Of a stretch of DNA of 64,000 bases, positions 46,393-54,856 are shown in pieces. The DNA is taken from contig NZ_CP093313.1 in NCBI RefSeq assembly GCF_025264625.1, positions 3,286,001 through 3,350,000 of the forward strand. Reading direction: 5' to 3'. A program made the position numbers and the translations under genes. Below the pieces are notes generated by a model. It ran no database searches. It had not been told where the DNA came from and saw only the letters and a program-made list of their open reading frames with translations. Position 1 is the stretch's first letter; every line of letters begins with the position of its first letter. This DNA comes from Occallatibacter riparius (GTDB lineage Bacteria; Acidobacteriota; Terriglobia; Terriglobales; Acidobacteriaceae).

Positions 46393-48039
46393 ATGCCGGC
46401 GGCAAACTTCAATGGTCTTCGAGTTCTGAGCCTGGAATCTCGTCGCGCGGTGGAGACGGCCAAGCTGATCCGCACCTATGGTGGGGAGCCGCTTGTGGCG
46501 CCCGCCATGCGCGAAGTCTCGCTGGAATCTCAGAAGCCGGTTCTAGAATTTGCCGAAGCGCTGCTGCGCGGAGCTTTCGACCTGGTGATCTTCACGACGG
46601 GCGTGGGCGTGAAGGCGCTGCTCAAGACAGTCTCGGAGCACATGGATCGCGAGCAGTTCCTTGAAGCACTGCGCAAGGTGAGGATTGCTGCGCGCGGTCC
46701 CAAGTCATCCAGCGCATTGCGCGAGTTGCAGATACCCATCTCGGTGATTGCGCCGGAGCCCTTTACATGGCGCGCGCTGATGGGTGCGCTCGAGGCGAAG
46801 TTCGGGGCAGACCTCGGCGGCATGAATATCGCGGTCCAGGAATACGGAACTTCGAATCCTGAGTTGCTGACGGCGCTCGCTGAAAAGAGCATCTCGATCA
46901 CGCGTTTGCCCGTCTATCAATGGGCTCTGCCTGAAGATACTCAACCGTTGCGTGAAGCTGTGATCGCACTAGCCCACGGTCACGTGGACGTGGTGTTGTT
47001 CATGAATGCGGGACAGGTGATGCATCTGTTCCTGATGGCGGAGCGCATGGGCTACACCGACGCGCTACACGAGGGCTTTCGCACTACGGTGGTTGGATCG
47101 ATTGGGCCCAGCAACACCGAGGGGTTGAATGCGTACGGAGTGGTTCCTGACTACGAGCCGACGCAATCGAAGATGGGTTTCCTCATCAAGGAACTGGCAG
47201 AACGCTCCGCAGAGTTATTGCAGCAGAAGCGAATGGCCGCTGCCTTGCATGTGCCGGACGATGCGCCGCCGCCGCCGATCAGCCCGCTGTTGACCGGTGA
47301 ATCAGTGGTTGCGCCAGCCAGCAAACCAGAGGCAGTCGGAGTGGATTTTCTGCATGAGATCGGCAGTCGCATAACGGCGGCCGACCCGCTGCACGTGGTG
47401 CTGAACCGCATTGTCGATTTCGCCTGTTCGCTAATCAAGTGCGATTCGTGTTTTGTCTACGTCCTTGAAGATGATCAGCTTGTTCTGCGCGCGTCGAAAA
47501 ATCCGCATTCTGACGTGGTCGATCGCCTGGGCATCTGGCTTGGGCAGGGCATCACAGGGTGGGTCGGATGGCATCGCGAGCCGGTAGCAATTCCAACTAA
47601 TGCTCTGCAGGATCCTCGATTTAAGCGCTTCAGGAATCTGGCTGAGGACTCCTTCGAGGCGTTTCTCTCGGTCCCAATACTGTGCAGAAGCAAGCTTGTG
47701 GGCGTGATCAACCTGCAGCATCGTAAGCCCTACTACCACACCGATCAGGAAGTGCGGCTCCTCTCCGCAGTGGGTTATTTGGTGGGCGCAGAGTTGGAGC
47801 GAGCGCGACTTGAAAGCGAGAACTCGGAACTATCTGACCGGCTTGAATCGCGTAAGGTGATTGAACGCGCCAAGGGAGTTCTGCAGCGAGACTTCGGCCT
47901 CGATGAAGAATCTGCTTATCGCGCCATGCAACGGGAGAGCCGCCAGCGCAGGAAGTCGATGCGCGAGATAGCAGAGGCTATTCTGCTCAACGAAGATCTG
48001 CGTAAGACCCGCTTGAACGGACGCGAAGCCTCAGCGTAG
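46393..48039 (+). CDS. HemD-GAF-ANTAR fusion, probable nitrate-assimilation antiterminator
   Basis: 548 aa from ATG 46393; ATG 46318 is an alternative. Residues ~8-270 are a uroporphyrinogen-III synthase domain (FNGLRVLSLESRRAVETAKL; LVIFTTGVGVKALL; VVLFMNAGQVMHLF; VVGSIGPSNTEGLNAYG). A Pro-rich linker leads to a GAF domain (~325-470: HVVLNRIVDFACSLIKCDSC; QGITGWVGWHREPVAIPTNA; SVPILCRSKLVGVINLQH). The C-terminus is ANTAR (~490-545: RKVIERAKGVLQRDFGLDEE; SAYRAMQRESRQRRKSMREI). ANTAR proteins such as NasR and NasT bind nas leader RNA; HemD makes the siroheme precursor used by the nitrite reductase encoded next door. The triple fusion is unusual. Confidence 0.88.
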   Translation: MPAANFNGLRVLSLESRRAVETAKLIRTYGGEPLVAPAMREVSLESQKPVLEFAEALLRGAFDLVIFTTGVGVKALLKTVSEHMDREQFLEALRKVRIAARGPKSSSALRELQIPISVIAPEPFTWRALMGALEAKFGADLGGMNIAVQEYGTSNPELLTALAEKSISITRLPVYQWALPEDTQPLREAVIALAHGHVDVVLFMNAGQVMHLFLMAERMGYTDALHEGFRTTVVGSIGPSNTEGLNAYGVVPDYEPTQSKMGFLIKELAERSAELLQQKRMAAALHVPDDAPPPPISPLLTGESVVAPASKPEAVGVDFLHEIGSRITAADPLHVVLNRIVDFACSLIKCDSCFVYVLEDDQLVLRASKNPHSDVVDRLGIWLGQGITGWVGWHREPVAIPTNALQDPRFKRFRNLAEDSFEAFLSVPILCRSKLVGVINLQHRKPYYHTDQEVRLLSAVGYLVGAELERARLESENSELSDRLESRKVIERAKGVLQRDFGLDEESAYRAMQRESRQRRKSMREIAEAILLNEDLRKTRLNGREASA

Positions 48040-48330
48040 CGAAATAAGGGCGCCGAGCCGAAGTCATCAAGAATTTATGTGCGTTTCCATAAAGGCGGCA
48101 TGAGGATTTCATTGGCGCGCCTTGTTCGGGATCAGAGGCTGTCGTAGCATAGCTGTACGGGTGAGCCCGTGTAGCGCTCCCCGCGTCACTTCGCTTCGCG
48201 CACCATGCCGTGCTGAGGCGTTCTCCACTATCACTACCTTTGCTCCGCGTTGAGCGCTCTGAATCCCGCTATAGCTGCGGGCGTTCGGTTCACAGCAACG
48301 CATCTTCCATCACCAGCAAAGGACATCGGC
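48040..48330. other. Leader region upstream of nirA
   Basis: 291 bases without a gene. Contains the strong hairpin at 48152-48175 and CCCGC-TATAGCT-GCGGG at 48265-48281, whose loop contains AUAGCU, an A1/G4 hexamer, but with a bulged U. AAAGGA at 48318 is the nirA ribosome site. Confidence 0.45.
48152..48175 (+). promoter_or_regulatory. Stable hairpin in the nirA leader
   Basis: GCTGTACGGG / CCCGTGTAGC pair over ten positions with two G-U pairs and a TGAG loop. Position in the 5' leader of a nitrite reductase gene beside an ANTAR regulator suggests a role in antitermination, but the loop does not match the ANTAR consensus. Confidence 0.4.
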
Positions 48331-50112
48331 ATGGAATCCACGTCAACGTACCCCACCGCATTTACGTCTGATCAGAAGGAGTATCTCGCCGGATTTTTTA
48401 CCGGCGTGGTGCAGCAGAGGTTCAGGCCTTTTGCGGGCATGACGCCTGAGGGGCTCATTGCAAATGATTCGACGAGCGGCGCGGTCAATCTGGCCGAAGC
48501 GGTGGAAGAGACATACCACGGCGTGCCGGTTTCCGATCTGTGCCGCGAGGAGCGTTGGAAAGCGGAAGAGAATCCGCTCGACATCTGGGAGAAATTGCTG
48601 GCCCATGCGGATGCGAATCGCGCGCCCGCCGCGGAAGACCTGTTCCGCTTCAAGTTTCACGGGCTCTTCTATGTGGCTCCCGCGCAGGACTCGTTCATGT
48701 TGCGTTTGCGCATTCCGGGCGGCAGGCTTACGTCGCATCAGATGCGTGGTCTTGCCGACATGGCGGAGCGCTACGGTTCGGGCCGCGCCGATCTCACCAC
48801 CCGCGCGAACATGCAGATCCGCGAGTTCCAGCCCAGAGATATTGTGCGTGTCCTCAATACGGTACAGTCGCTGGGGCTGACATCGCGCGGAACGGGCGCC
48901 GACAACATCCGCAACATAACGGCTTCGCCAACTACCGGTATCGATCCAAGTGAGCTCCTGGATGTTTCCCCCTTAGCGGAAGGGCTGCACTATTACATCC
49001 TCAACTCGCGCGATATGTACGAGCTCCCGCGCAAATTCAATGTCGCATTCGATAGTGGCGGCTCCATCAGCGTGCTCGCGGATACCAACGATATCGGTTT
49101 CCAGGCGGTGCGTGTCGGCGGCGGGCGCAGCGTACCCGCGGGCATTTACTTTCGCGTGCTGCTGTGCGGAATCACCGGGCATTGTCAGTTCGCGGAAGAC
49201 ACGGGCCTCCTCATATTGCCGGAACAGGCCGTTGCAGTAGCAGCCGCGATGATTCGCGTGTTCATCGAAAACGGCGATCGCACAGATCGCAAGAAGGCGC
49301 GGCTGAAATATCTGGTGGACCGCTGGGGCGTGGAGAAGTTCATTGCTGAGACGGAGAAGCGTCTGGCATTTCCGCTCCTCCGCTGCAGCGCTGAGGAATG
49401 CGATCCGCGTAATCCGATTGATCGCGCCGGCCACATTGGCGTTCATCCGCAGCGCCAGCCTGATCTGCATTACATCGGAATCTCTGTTCCCGTCGGTCGC
49501 CTTCCGGTGGAACAGATGCGCGCCGTGGCTGCTGTCGCAGACCAATTTGGCACAGGCGAAATTCGTCTCACTGTGTGGCAGAACCTGCTCATCCCCAATG
49601 TGCACTCCAGCCGCGTTTCTGAAGCTGTGGAGCAACTTCGCGAGGCGGGGCTCGATTGCGATGCAGGTGCGGTGTTGCGCGGGACGGTCGCCTGCACGGG
49701 CAACCGTGGATGCCGCTACGCCGCCACGGATACGAAGTCGCATGCTGTGGAACTCGCCAACTTTCTCGATGCCCGCTTCCAGATACTGCAACCCGTCAAT
49801 CTCCACGTCACAGGCTGCCCGCATTCCTGTGCACAGCACTGTATCGGGGATATCGGCCTGCTTGGCACAAAGGTGATGGGCGAAGAAGGCTACCAGGTTG
49901 TGATTGGAGGCGGCGCTGACAAGGACCAAGGCATCGCACGCGAGTTGATATCTGCGATTTCCTATTCCGATCTTCCGCCGCTTCTGGAGCAGTTGTTTCG
50001 AACGTACGTCGAGCGGCGAGCGGGTGAAGAATCATTCCTCGATTTCAGCCGGCGCCACACCATCGATGAACTCAAGTCGTTTCTTGTTTTGAAGGAGGCC
50101 GCAACGCGATGA
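48331..50112 (+). CDS. NirA-type (ferredoxin-family) nitrite reductase
   Basis: 593 aa sirohaem/[4Fe-4S] enzyme reducing nitrite to ammonium. Family blocks: LFRFKFHGLFYVAPAQDSFM, LRLRIPGGRLTSHQMRGLAD, RADLTTRANMQIREF, GLTSRGTGADNIRNITASPT and the cluster/sirohaem ligands ACTGNRGCRYAATDTK and HVTGCPHSCAQHCIGDIGL. These favour nitrite over sulfite reductase. The ATG at 48331 has AAAGGA in place; the longer frame starts in the leader. It overlaps the flavoprotein gene by ATGA, so the two are translated together. Confidence 0.9.
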   Translation: MESTSTYPTAFTSDQKEYLAGFFTGVVQQRFRPFAGMTPEGLIANDSTSGAVNLAEAVEETYHGVPVSDLCREERWKAEENPLDIWEKLLAHADANRAPAAEDLFRFKFHGLFYVAPAQDSFMLRLRIPGGRLTSHQMRGLADMAERYGSGRADLTTRANMQIREFQPRDIVRVLNTVQSLGLTSRGTGADNIRNITASPTTGIDPSELLDVSPLAEGLHYYILNSRDMYELPRKFNVAFDSGGSISVLADTNDIGFQAVRVGGGRSVPAGIYFRVLLCGITGHCQFAEDTGLLILPEQAVAVAAAMIRVFIENGDRTDRKKARLKYLVDRWGVEKFIAETEKRLAFPLLRCSAEECDPRNPIDRAGHIGVHPQRQPDLHYIGISVPVGRLPVEQMRAVAAVADQFGTGEIRLTVWQNLLIPNVHSSRVSEAVEQLREAGLDCDAGAVLRGTVACTGNRGCRYAATDTKSHAVELANFLDARFQILQPVNLHVTGCPHSCAQHCIGDIGLLGTKVMGEEGYQVVIGGGADKDQGIARELISAISYSDLPPLLEQLFRTYVERRAGEESFLDFSRRHTIDELKSFLVLKEAATR

Positions 50113-51896
50113 GCAACAGCATTCCACAGATCCCTGACAATGCGCCGTTCAGCCCGGAACAGCGCGCATGGCTCAACGGCTTTCTCGCAAGCTTGTTTTC
50201 TTCCGCGCCTGCGGCCGCATCCGTTCCGGCCGGAAAGAGAATCGCGGTTCTCTACGCGTCGCAGTCAGGAACGGCTGAAGGGCTGGCACGGAAACTCGCG
50301 AAGGAGTTGAAGGCCCAAGGCCATACGCCTGCGGTTTCAACGCTGGTGGGATACACGCCTGCAGCCCTCGCAGCCGAGTCGCATGCGCTGATTCTAGCCA
50401 GCACCTATGGCGATGGCGATGCGCCTGACGGCGTGCAGCCGTTTTACGAGCAGTTGTGTCTCGAGCACTTCCCACGCATGGAGAAGCTGCACTACAGCGT
50501 TTTCGCGCTCGGCGACAAACATTACGAACACTTCTGCAAGTTCGGCGCCGACCTCGATGCCAAGCTTGCCGCTCTCGGCGCGAATCCAATCTGCAGCCGA
50601 GTCGACAGCGATGTGGAAGTCGAACAGCCCTTCGCGGATTGGAAAGCCGCCGTGCTGGCGCAAGTTAATAAGAATGACGCGGCGAGGATCTTCGCTCCGC
50701 CTCCTGCTGCAGCGGCAATCGCCGAGGTCAAGAGCGATGATGCGGTGAAGCCTGCCCGCGTAGCCGAGCCCAGCATTTCGCGCGACAACCCGCTGCTGGC
50801 TAGGCTTGTAGACAAGCGAAGCCTGACGAAGGGTGCTGCAGCCAAGGTGACCATCCACCTCGCGTTTTCAACGGAAGATGGCCGCCTGACCTACGAAGCA
50901 GGCGATGCGTTCGGCGTTATCCCAAGCAATGATCCCAATCTGGTTGCCGAGATTCTTCAGCGGCTGGGATTCAACGGCAACGAGCAGGTGCCGCGCGGCA
51001 ATTCAGGATCGACCACTCTGCACGAGGCCCTGCTGCACAATCTGCAGATCACGCGGCTCAGCCGCAAGATCGTTCAGGAATATGCAAAGCGCGGTAACTG
51101 CGCGCAGTTGCTTGCCATGCTGCTACCGGAGGCGCAGAGCAAGCTGGAGCAATATGTCTCGGAACGCGGGCTGATCGATTTGCTGGTGGAGTTCCCCGGT
51201 GTCCTGGACGATCCGGCGGACCTGGTTGCGATGCTGCCTCGGTTAACGCCGCGGCTTTACTCCATTTCTTCCAGCCCCGCTGCACATGCCGGCCAGGTTC
51301 ACGCCACCGTCGCCGTGGTTCGGTACTTTGCTAATCAGCGGGAACGCGGCGGCGTCTGCTCCACGTTGCTGGCGGATCGCACGACTCTGTCTGATCGCCT
51401 TCCCATCTATATACAGCCCAACAAGAAATTCCGTCTGCCCGCTGATCCAAGCGCCCCCATAGTCATGATCGGGCCCGGCACCGGCATCGCACCGTTCCGC
51501 GGATTCCTGCATGAGCGGCGCGCGCTTGGGCACACCGGCCGCAACTGGCTCTTCTTCGGAGGGCGCAGCGCATCGGCCGATTTTCTCTATCGCGAAGAAC
51601 TCGAAAGCATGCGGGCTGATGGCCATCTAACGCGGCTTGATACGGCCTTCTCGCGCGACCAGGAGCACAAGGTGTATGTGCAGGATCGCATGATGGAGCA
51701 CTCACGATTGTTTTGGCAGTGGCTCCAGGAGGGCGCCAGCGTTTATGTCTGCGGCGATGCCTCGCGCATGGCGAAGGACGTGAATGCTGCCATGCGGAAA
51801 ATTGCAGAGCAGGAAGGCGGCTTTTCGCACGAGCAAGCGGAGGAGTACATGGCGCATTTGAAGGACCAGCACCGCTATCATCGCGACGTGTATTAA
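50109..51896 (+). CDS. CysJ-like NADPH diflavin reductase, electron donor to the nitrite reductase
   Basis: 595 aa. Flavodoxin domain (~40-185: IAVLYASQSGTAEGLARKLA; ILASTYGDGDAPDGVQPFYE), FAD-binding domain (~235-440: RLTYEAGDAFGVIPSNDPNL; RLYSISSSPAAHAGQVHATV) and NADPH-binding domain (IVMIGPGTGIAPFRGFLHER; VYVCGDASRMAKDV), closing HRYHRDVY like CysJ. Length and order equal sulfite reductase flavoprotein, but its gene partner is NirA, not CysI. It should move electrons from NADPH to NirA in the cytoplasm. Confidence 0.9.
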   Translation: MSNSIPQIPDNAPFSPEQRAWLNGFLASLFSSAPAAASVPAGKRIAVLYASQSGTAEGLARKLAKELKAQGHTPAVSTLVGYTPAALAAESHALILASTYGDGDAPDGVQPFYEQLCLEHFPRMEKLHYSVFALGDKHYEHFCKFGADLDAKLAALGANPICSRVDSDVEVEQPFADWKAAVLAQVNKNDAARIFAPPPAAAAIAEVKSDDAVKPARVAEPSISRDNPLLARLVDKRSLTKGAAAKVTIHLAFSTEDGRLTYEAGDAFGVIPSNDPNLVAEILQRLGFNGNEQVPRGNSGSTTLHEALLHNLQITRLSRKIVQEYAKRGNCAQLLAMLLPEAQSKLEQYVSERGLIDLLVEFPGVLDDPADLVAMLPRLTPRLYSISSSPAAHAGQVHATVAVVRYFANQRERGGVCSTLLADRTTLSDRLPIYIQPNKKFRLPADPSAPIVMIGPGTGIAPFRGFLHERRALGHTGRNWLFFGGRSASADFLYREELESMRADGHLTRLDTAFSRDQEHKVYVQDRMMEHSRLFWQWLQEGASVYVCGDASRMAKDVNAAMRKIAEQEGGFSHEQAEEYMAHLKDQHRYHRDVY

Positions 51897-51903
51897 GGGA
51901 GAC

Positions 51904-51954
51904 CAGGAGTCGGTGGGCGGATCGGCAGCGTTCTTCTTGAGAGGCCGGGAGTAG
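51904..51954 (+). pseudogene. Relic of a second ATP-grasp-like gene 3' end
   Basis: Reads QESVGGSAAFFLRGRE and stop. The intact gene at 32982-34259 ends QEWVGGSAAFYPKGRE and stop. Nucleotide identity is high through the stop codon. Behind it lies the same purine-rich repeat as behind the intact gene, so the duplicated segment includes flanking DNA. Confidence 0.85.
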
Positions 51955-51960
51955 GAATTG

Positions 51961-51990
51961 GAAGAACAGGGACAGAGGGACAAAGGGACA
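51961..51990. repeat. Purine-rich degenerate repeat after the relic
   Basis: AAGAACAGGGACAGAGGGAC followed by AAAGGGAC; a near copy of the run at 34262. Confidence 0.7.
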
Positions 51991-52045
51991 CTGGCAATGT
52001 GGCCGAATCGCGAATTTAGGAGTTCTATTCCAGGTTTCGCTCACG

Positions 52046-53038
52046 CTAGAGAATCGCGACTCCCTCCATCACCTTCACCGCGTATCCGCCGACGCGGACA
52101 TTATGCACTCGGTCGCCGGTCTTGCTTGCCCGAACGAAAATCTCGCTTGGCCGGTTGGCCTCCACGCCTTGGCGGATCAACGCCAGTTCCTCCGGTTTGA
52201 TCACGCCATACTTGACCATCCATGCGGCGGTGCAGCCGGAAGCAGAGCCGGTAGCTGGGTCCTCGCCGAAACGATCGATGTTGCGCGCCCGGAGGCAGGC
52301 GTTGGAATCGCCGGTCTCGCGGGTGACGTAGTGGAAATCCAGGGCGTTCTCGCCCGCAGCCTGCAAGTACGCGTCATTTTTGTCAAAGTCCAGGTGCAGG
52401 CTTTGCAGAGCCTTGAGTGTGCGAAGGGGCACAACTACAAAACCCAATCCCGTCGACACTGTCTGGATGGGCAAGTCTGGATCCAGATCATCCGGGCGAA
52501 GGCCGATCAACTGAGCAATCCGGGTTCGATCGTGTGTCTTGCCGAAGACCGGATCCAATTGAGTCATCTCCCCAAAGGCGCCGCGCGCGTCATCGTGAAA
52601 GACGACCGGGATCTTGCCTGCCTTGAGGTCCAGCAAAATGGTGGAGGGACGGCTGGTGCCGTGCATGCGCAAAACGTTGGCGGTGCCGAGAGTGGGATGG
52701 CCAGCAAACGGCAACTCGCCGGCAGGATAAAAAATGCGGACCTTGGCTCCTTCGCTGCGGTCAGTCGCGGTGTCTCGCGGGAACACAAACGTGGTTTCCT
52801 GCAGATTCGTCTCGCGCGCGAGGGCGAGCATCTCTGCATCAGTGAGACCACGCGCATCAGTGAACACGACTAGCTGGTTGCCCTCGAGCCGCTGGGACGT
52901 GAATACATCCATCTGCACATAGGGATAGCGGCGAGAGGTAGCAGCCGGGGTGGCAGAGGCTGCTGAGCACTGGATCAGCTGTCCGCCTGCCGTGGAAGCG
53001 GCGATACCGCGGATGAGGGCGCGTCGTGAAAGGTTCAT
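52046..53038 (-). CDS. PhzF-family isomerase-like protein with a Tat leader
   Basis: 330 aa from ATG 53038. Residues 1-25 are a twin-arginine leader (NLSRRALIRGIAASTAGGQL). The body has the two PhzF modules: VQMDVFTSQRLEGNQLVVFT, ARETNLQETTFVFP (Glu catalytic candidate), RIFYPAGELPFAGHPTLGTA, and FGEDPATGSASGCTAAWMV. PhzF proteins are normally cytoplasmic; export would be unusual. The substrate is unknown and no phenazine gene is nearby. A longer frame to 53101 is less likely. Confidence 0.85.
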   Translation of the reverse strand: MNLSRRALIRGIAASTAGGQLIQCSAASATPAATSRRYPYVQMDVFTSQRLEGNQLVVFTDARGLTDAEMLALARETNLQETTFVFPRDTATDRSEGAKVRIFYPAGELPFAGHPTLGTANVLRMHGTSRPSTILLDLKAGKIPVVFHDDARGAFGEMTQLDPVFGKTHDRTRIAQLIGLRPDDLDPDLPIQTVSTGLGFVVVPLRTLKALQSLHLDFDKNDAYLQAAGENALDFHYVTRETGDSNACLRARNIDRFGEDPATGSASGCTAAWMVKYGVIKPEELALIRQGVEANRPSEIFVRASKTGDRVHNVRVGGYAVKVMEGVAIL

Positions 53039-53313
53039 CGGTGGCCCAGATTCTATCAGTGCATGGCCGGAAGGCCTGGCGGAAATTCGGTTCCCGAACA
53101 TCTATGCGCGTTTCGTGTACTTACTGAACAAGCGGGTCAAGTTTGTCTTGAAGCCGGCCGGCAGCTCAGACCATCCCACCTCTGCGGGTTCCTCCTGGGC
53201 CTAAGAGGGCGAGCGGAGGCAACCAGCGGATCGCAGCAATGCGCCGAGTAGTTCGTCGCCATCCCACGTATGCATTTCAACGACATCCAACTAGCTCAAC
53301 CATGAGAGGAAAT

Positions 53314-53874
53314 ATGCTGGCCCATTCCATCGTTCTAATCACTCATATTGCAGCCGTCTTTGTACTATGCGCGGTGTTAAGCATCGAAGCGCTTTCTTTG
53401 CGATGGTTGAGACGAGCCTCCAATTTTGGCGATGCTCACCCGTGGATCGAACCGGTTCCGCGACTGCGCATGTTCGCAATCGGGTCGGTGCTCCTCATTC
53501 AAGCTACCGGTATCGACCTCATTCATCGAACGTCATCTCTGGGGCAGGGCTGGGCACTTGTCGCCATGGGAAGCTTTCCGGTTCTCATGGCGCCGCTCGG
53601 AAACCTGACGTCCAGGCGGATGCGCATAATTCGCGCGGCGTTCCGGTCGAGAGATGTGAGCGAAAGCGAAGCCCTCCGCATGTTGCGCGCACCGTTTCTC
53701 AAAGTCTCCCTGGCTGTCCGGGTCGCGGCCTTCCTCGGGGTATTTGTTCTGGTGACGGTTAAACCGGGGGCGTGGGCCGCGGCGGGGTTTGTAGTAACCT
53801 CACTTAGTCTTGCTCTCCTCGTATCGCTTTCCCCATGGCGGCGCATGGAACCACCCATAGGGCGGAGCGTGTAA
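53314..53874 (+). CDS. Small membrane protein of unknown function
   Basis: 186 aa with four hydrophobic segments (AHSIVLITHIAAVFVLCAVL; RMFAIGSVLLIQATGIDLI; VRVAAFLGVFVLVTVKPGAW; AAGFVVTSLSLALLVSL), reminiscent of DUF2269-type proteins. AGAGGAA sits just before ATG 53314; ATG 53302 is an alternative. Function unknown. Confidence 0.65.
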   Translation: MLAHSIVLITHIAAVFVLCAVLSIEALSLRWLRRASNFGDAHPWIEPVPRLRMFAIGSVLLIQATGIDLIHRTSSLGQGWALVAMGSFPVLMAPLGNLTSRRMRIIRAAFRSRDVSESEALRMLRAPFLKVSLAVRVAAFLGVFVLVTVKPGAWAAAGFVVTSLSLALLVSLSPWRRMEPPIGRSV

Positions 53875-53968
53875 ATGACCAACATGCGGGCATTTGCCGT
53901 CCTCCGCCAGAGGGCGGAACACGGCATCATCCGGACAACATACAGGTGCATCAGGGAAAGGCGTTCAA

Positions 53969-54766
53969 GTGACATCTCAATCCACTAGAAACAATGCTCA
54001 TAGGATGGTGGCCTGCGTCAGACTTGTCCTCTGGATCGGCATATCCGGCGCGGTAATGCCTGCAACGAATGCTGCTGATTTGAATCGCGATATCGCGCGG
54101 GTGAAGACAGGTGTCTTTGAGTATCGCGACTCGGATTGCGGCAAGAATGTGGGCAATAGCAAGATCACGATTCAACGGCTCTCCGGCTCCGGCAATTTGA
54201 GATTCATGAATGAAGCGAACTTTTCGGATGGCTTCTCCGGCTTTGAGAGCCAGAGGTGGGAAGCGGTCACATCGCCGGGATTCCAGCCGATCCTGGCGCG
54301 GCTGGCATTTGTTCGCGACGAGGAGCCTTTTCCAATCTTCGATCTGAGCTACGAGTACGGCGAGGTCAAGGGCTTCCTCATGCGTCGTGAAGACGCTTCC
54401 GCTCAGCGCGCCAAACAGGCGATCGATGAGGCGGTACCTCCCGGCATCGTAGATCAGAGGATCGACTGGGGCGCGATTCTTGCCAGCGCCCTCGAACCGG
54501 GTGAGCGCATCCAATTCGACGTGTTCGACCCGGTGACCGGCGTGGGTCACGTGACTGCTGAAGTTGGGTCGGCTCAACTGATACGGGTCGCCGCTGGAAC
54601 GTTCCGATGCTACCCAGTTGATTACCAAATCAAGAAGCTCAACAGGACGGAGCACTACCGGCTGTTTGTTTCTATGAGGCTTCCTCACATTATGGTTCGC
54701 GAAGATTTTCCAAACGGAGTGGTCTCGGAACTGGTACGAATCCTGGCGGCTGCTGGGGACCATTGA
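53969..54766 (+). CDS. Exported protein of unknown function (DUF3108-like beta fold)
   Basis: 265 aa from GTG 53969, with GGGAAAGG upstream. A signal peptide (CVRLVLWIGISGAVMPATNA) is followed by a beta-rich body (TGVFEYRDSDCGKNVGNSKI...TIQRLSGSGNLRFMNEANF; YPVDYQIKKLNRTEHYRLFV). The end (FVSMRLPHIMVREDFPNGVV) resembles DUF3108-like periplasmic proteins, without certainty. Lies 94 bases behind the membrane protein gene. Confidence 0.65.
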   Translation: MTSQSTRNNAHRMVACVRLVLWIGISGAVMPATNAADLNRDIARVKTGVFEYRDSDCGKNVGNSKITIQRLSGSGNLRFMNEANFSDGFSGFESQRWEAVTSPGFQPILARLAFVRDEEPFPIFDLSYEYGEVKGFLMRREDASAQRAKQAIDEAVPPGIVDQRIDWGAILASALEPGERIQFDVFDPVTGVGHVTAEVGSAQLIRVAAGTFRCYPVDYQIKKLNRTEHYRLFVSMRLPHIMVREDFPNGVVSELVRILAAAGDH

Positions 54767-54856
54767 GTTCGTGGTTTTGCCGCGGTCCTCTCAGTATGAC
54801 CGTTCCACGCGATGTGAATCAGGTGTGATGTCAGACCGGAGCAGAGCGGGGCTTGC

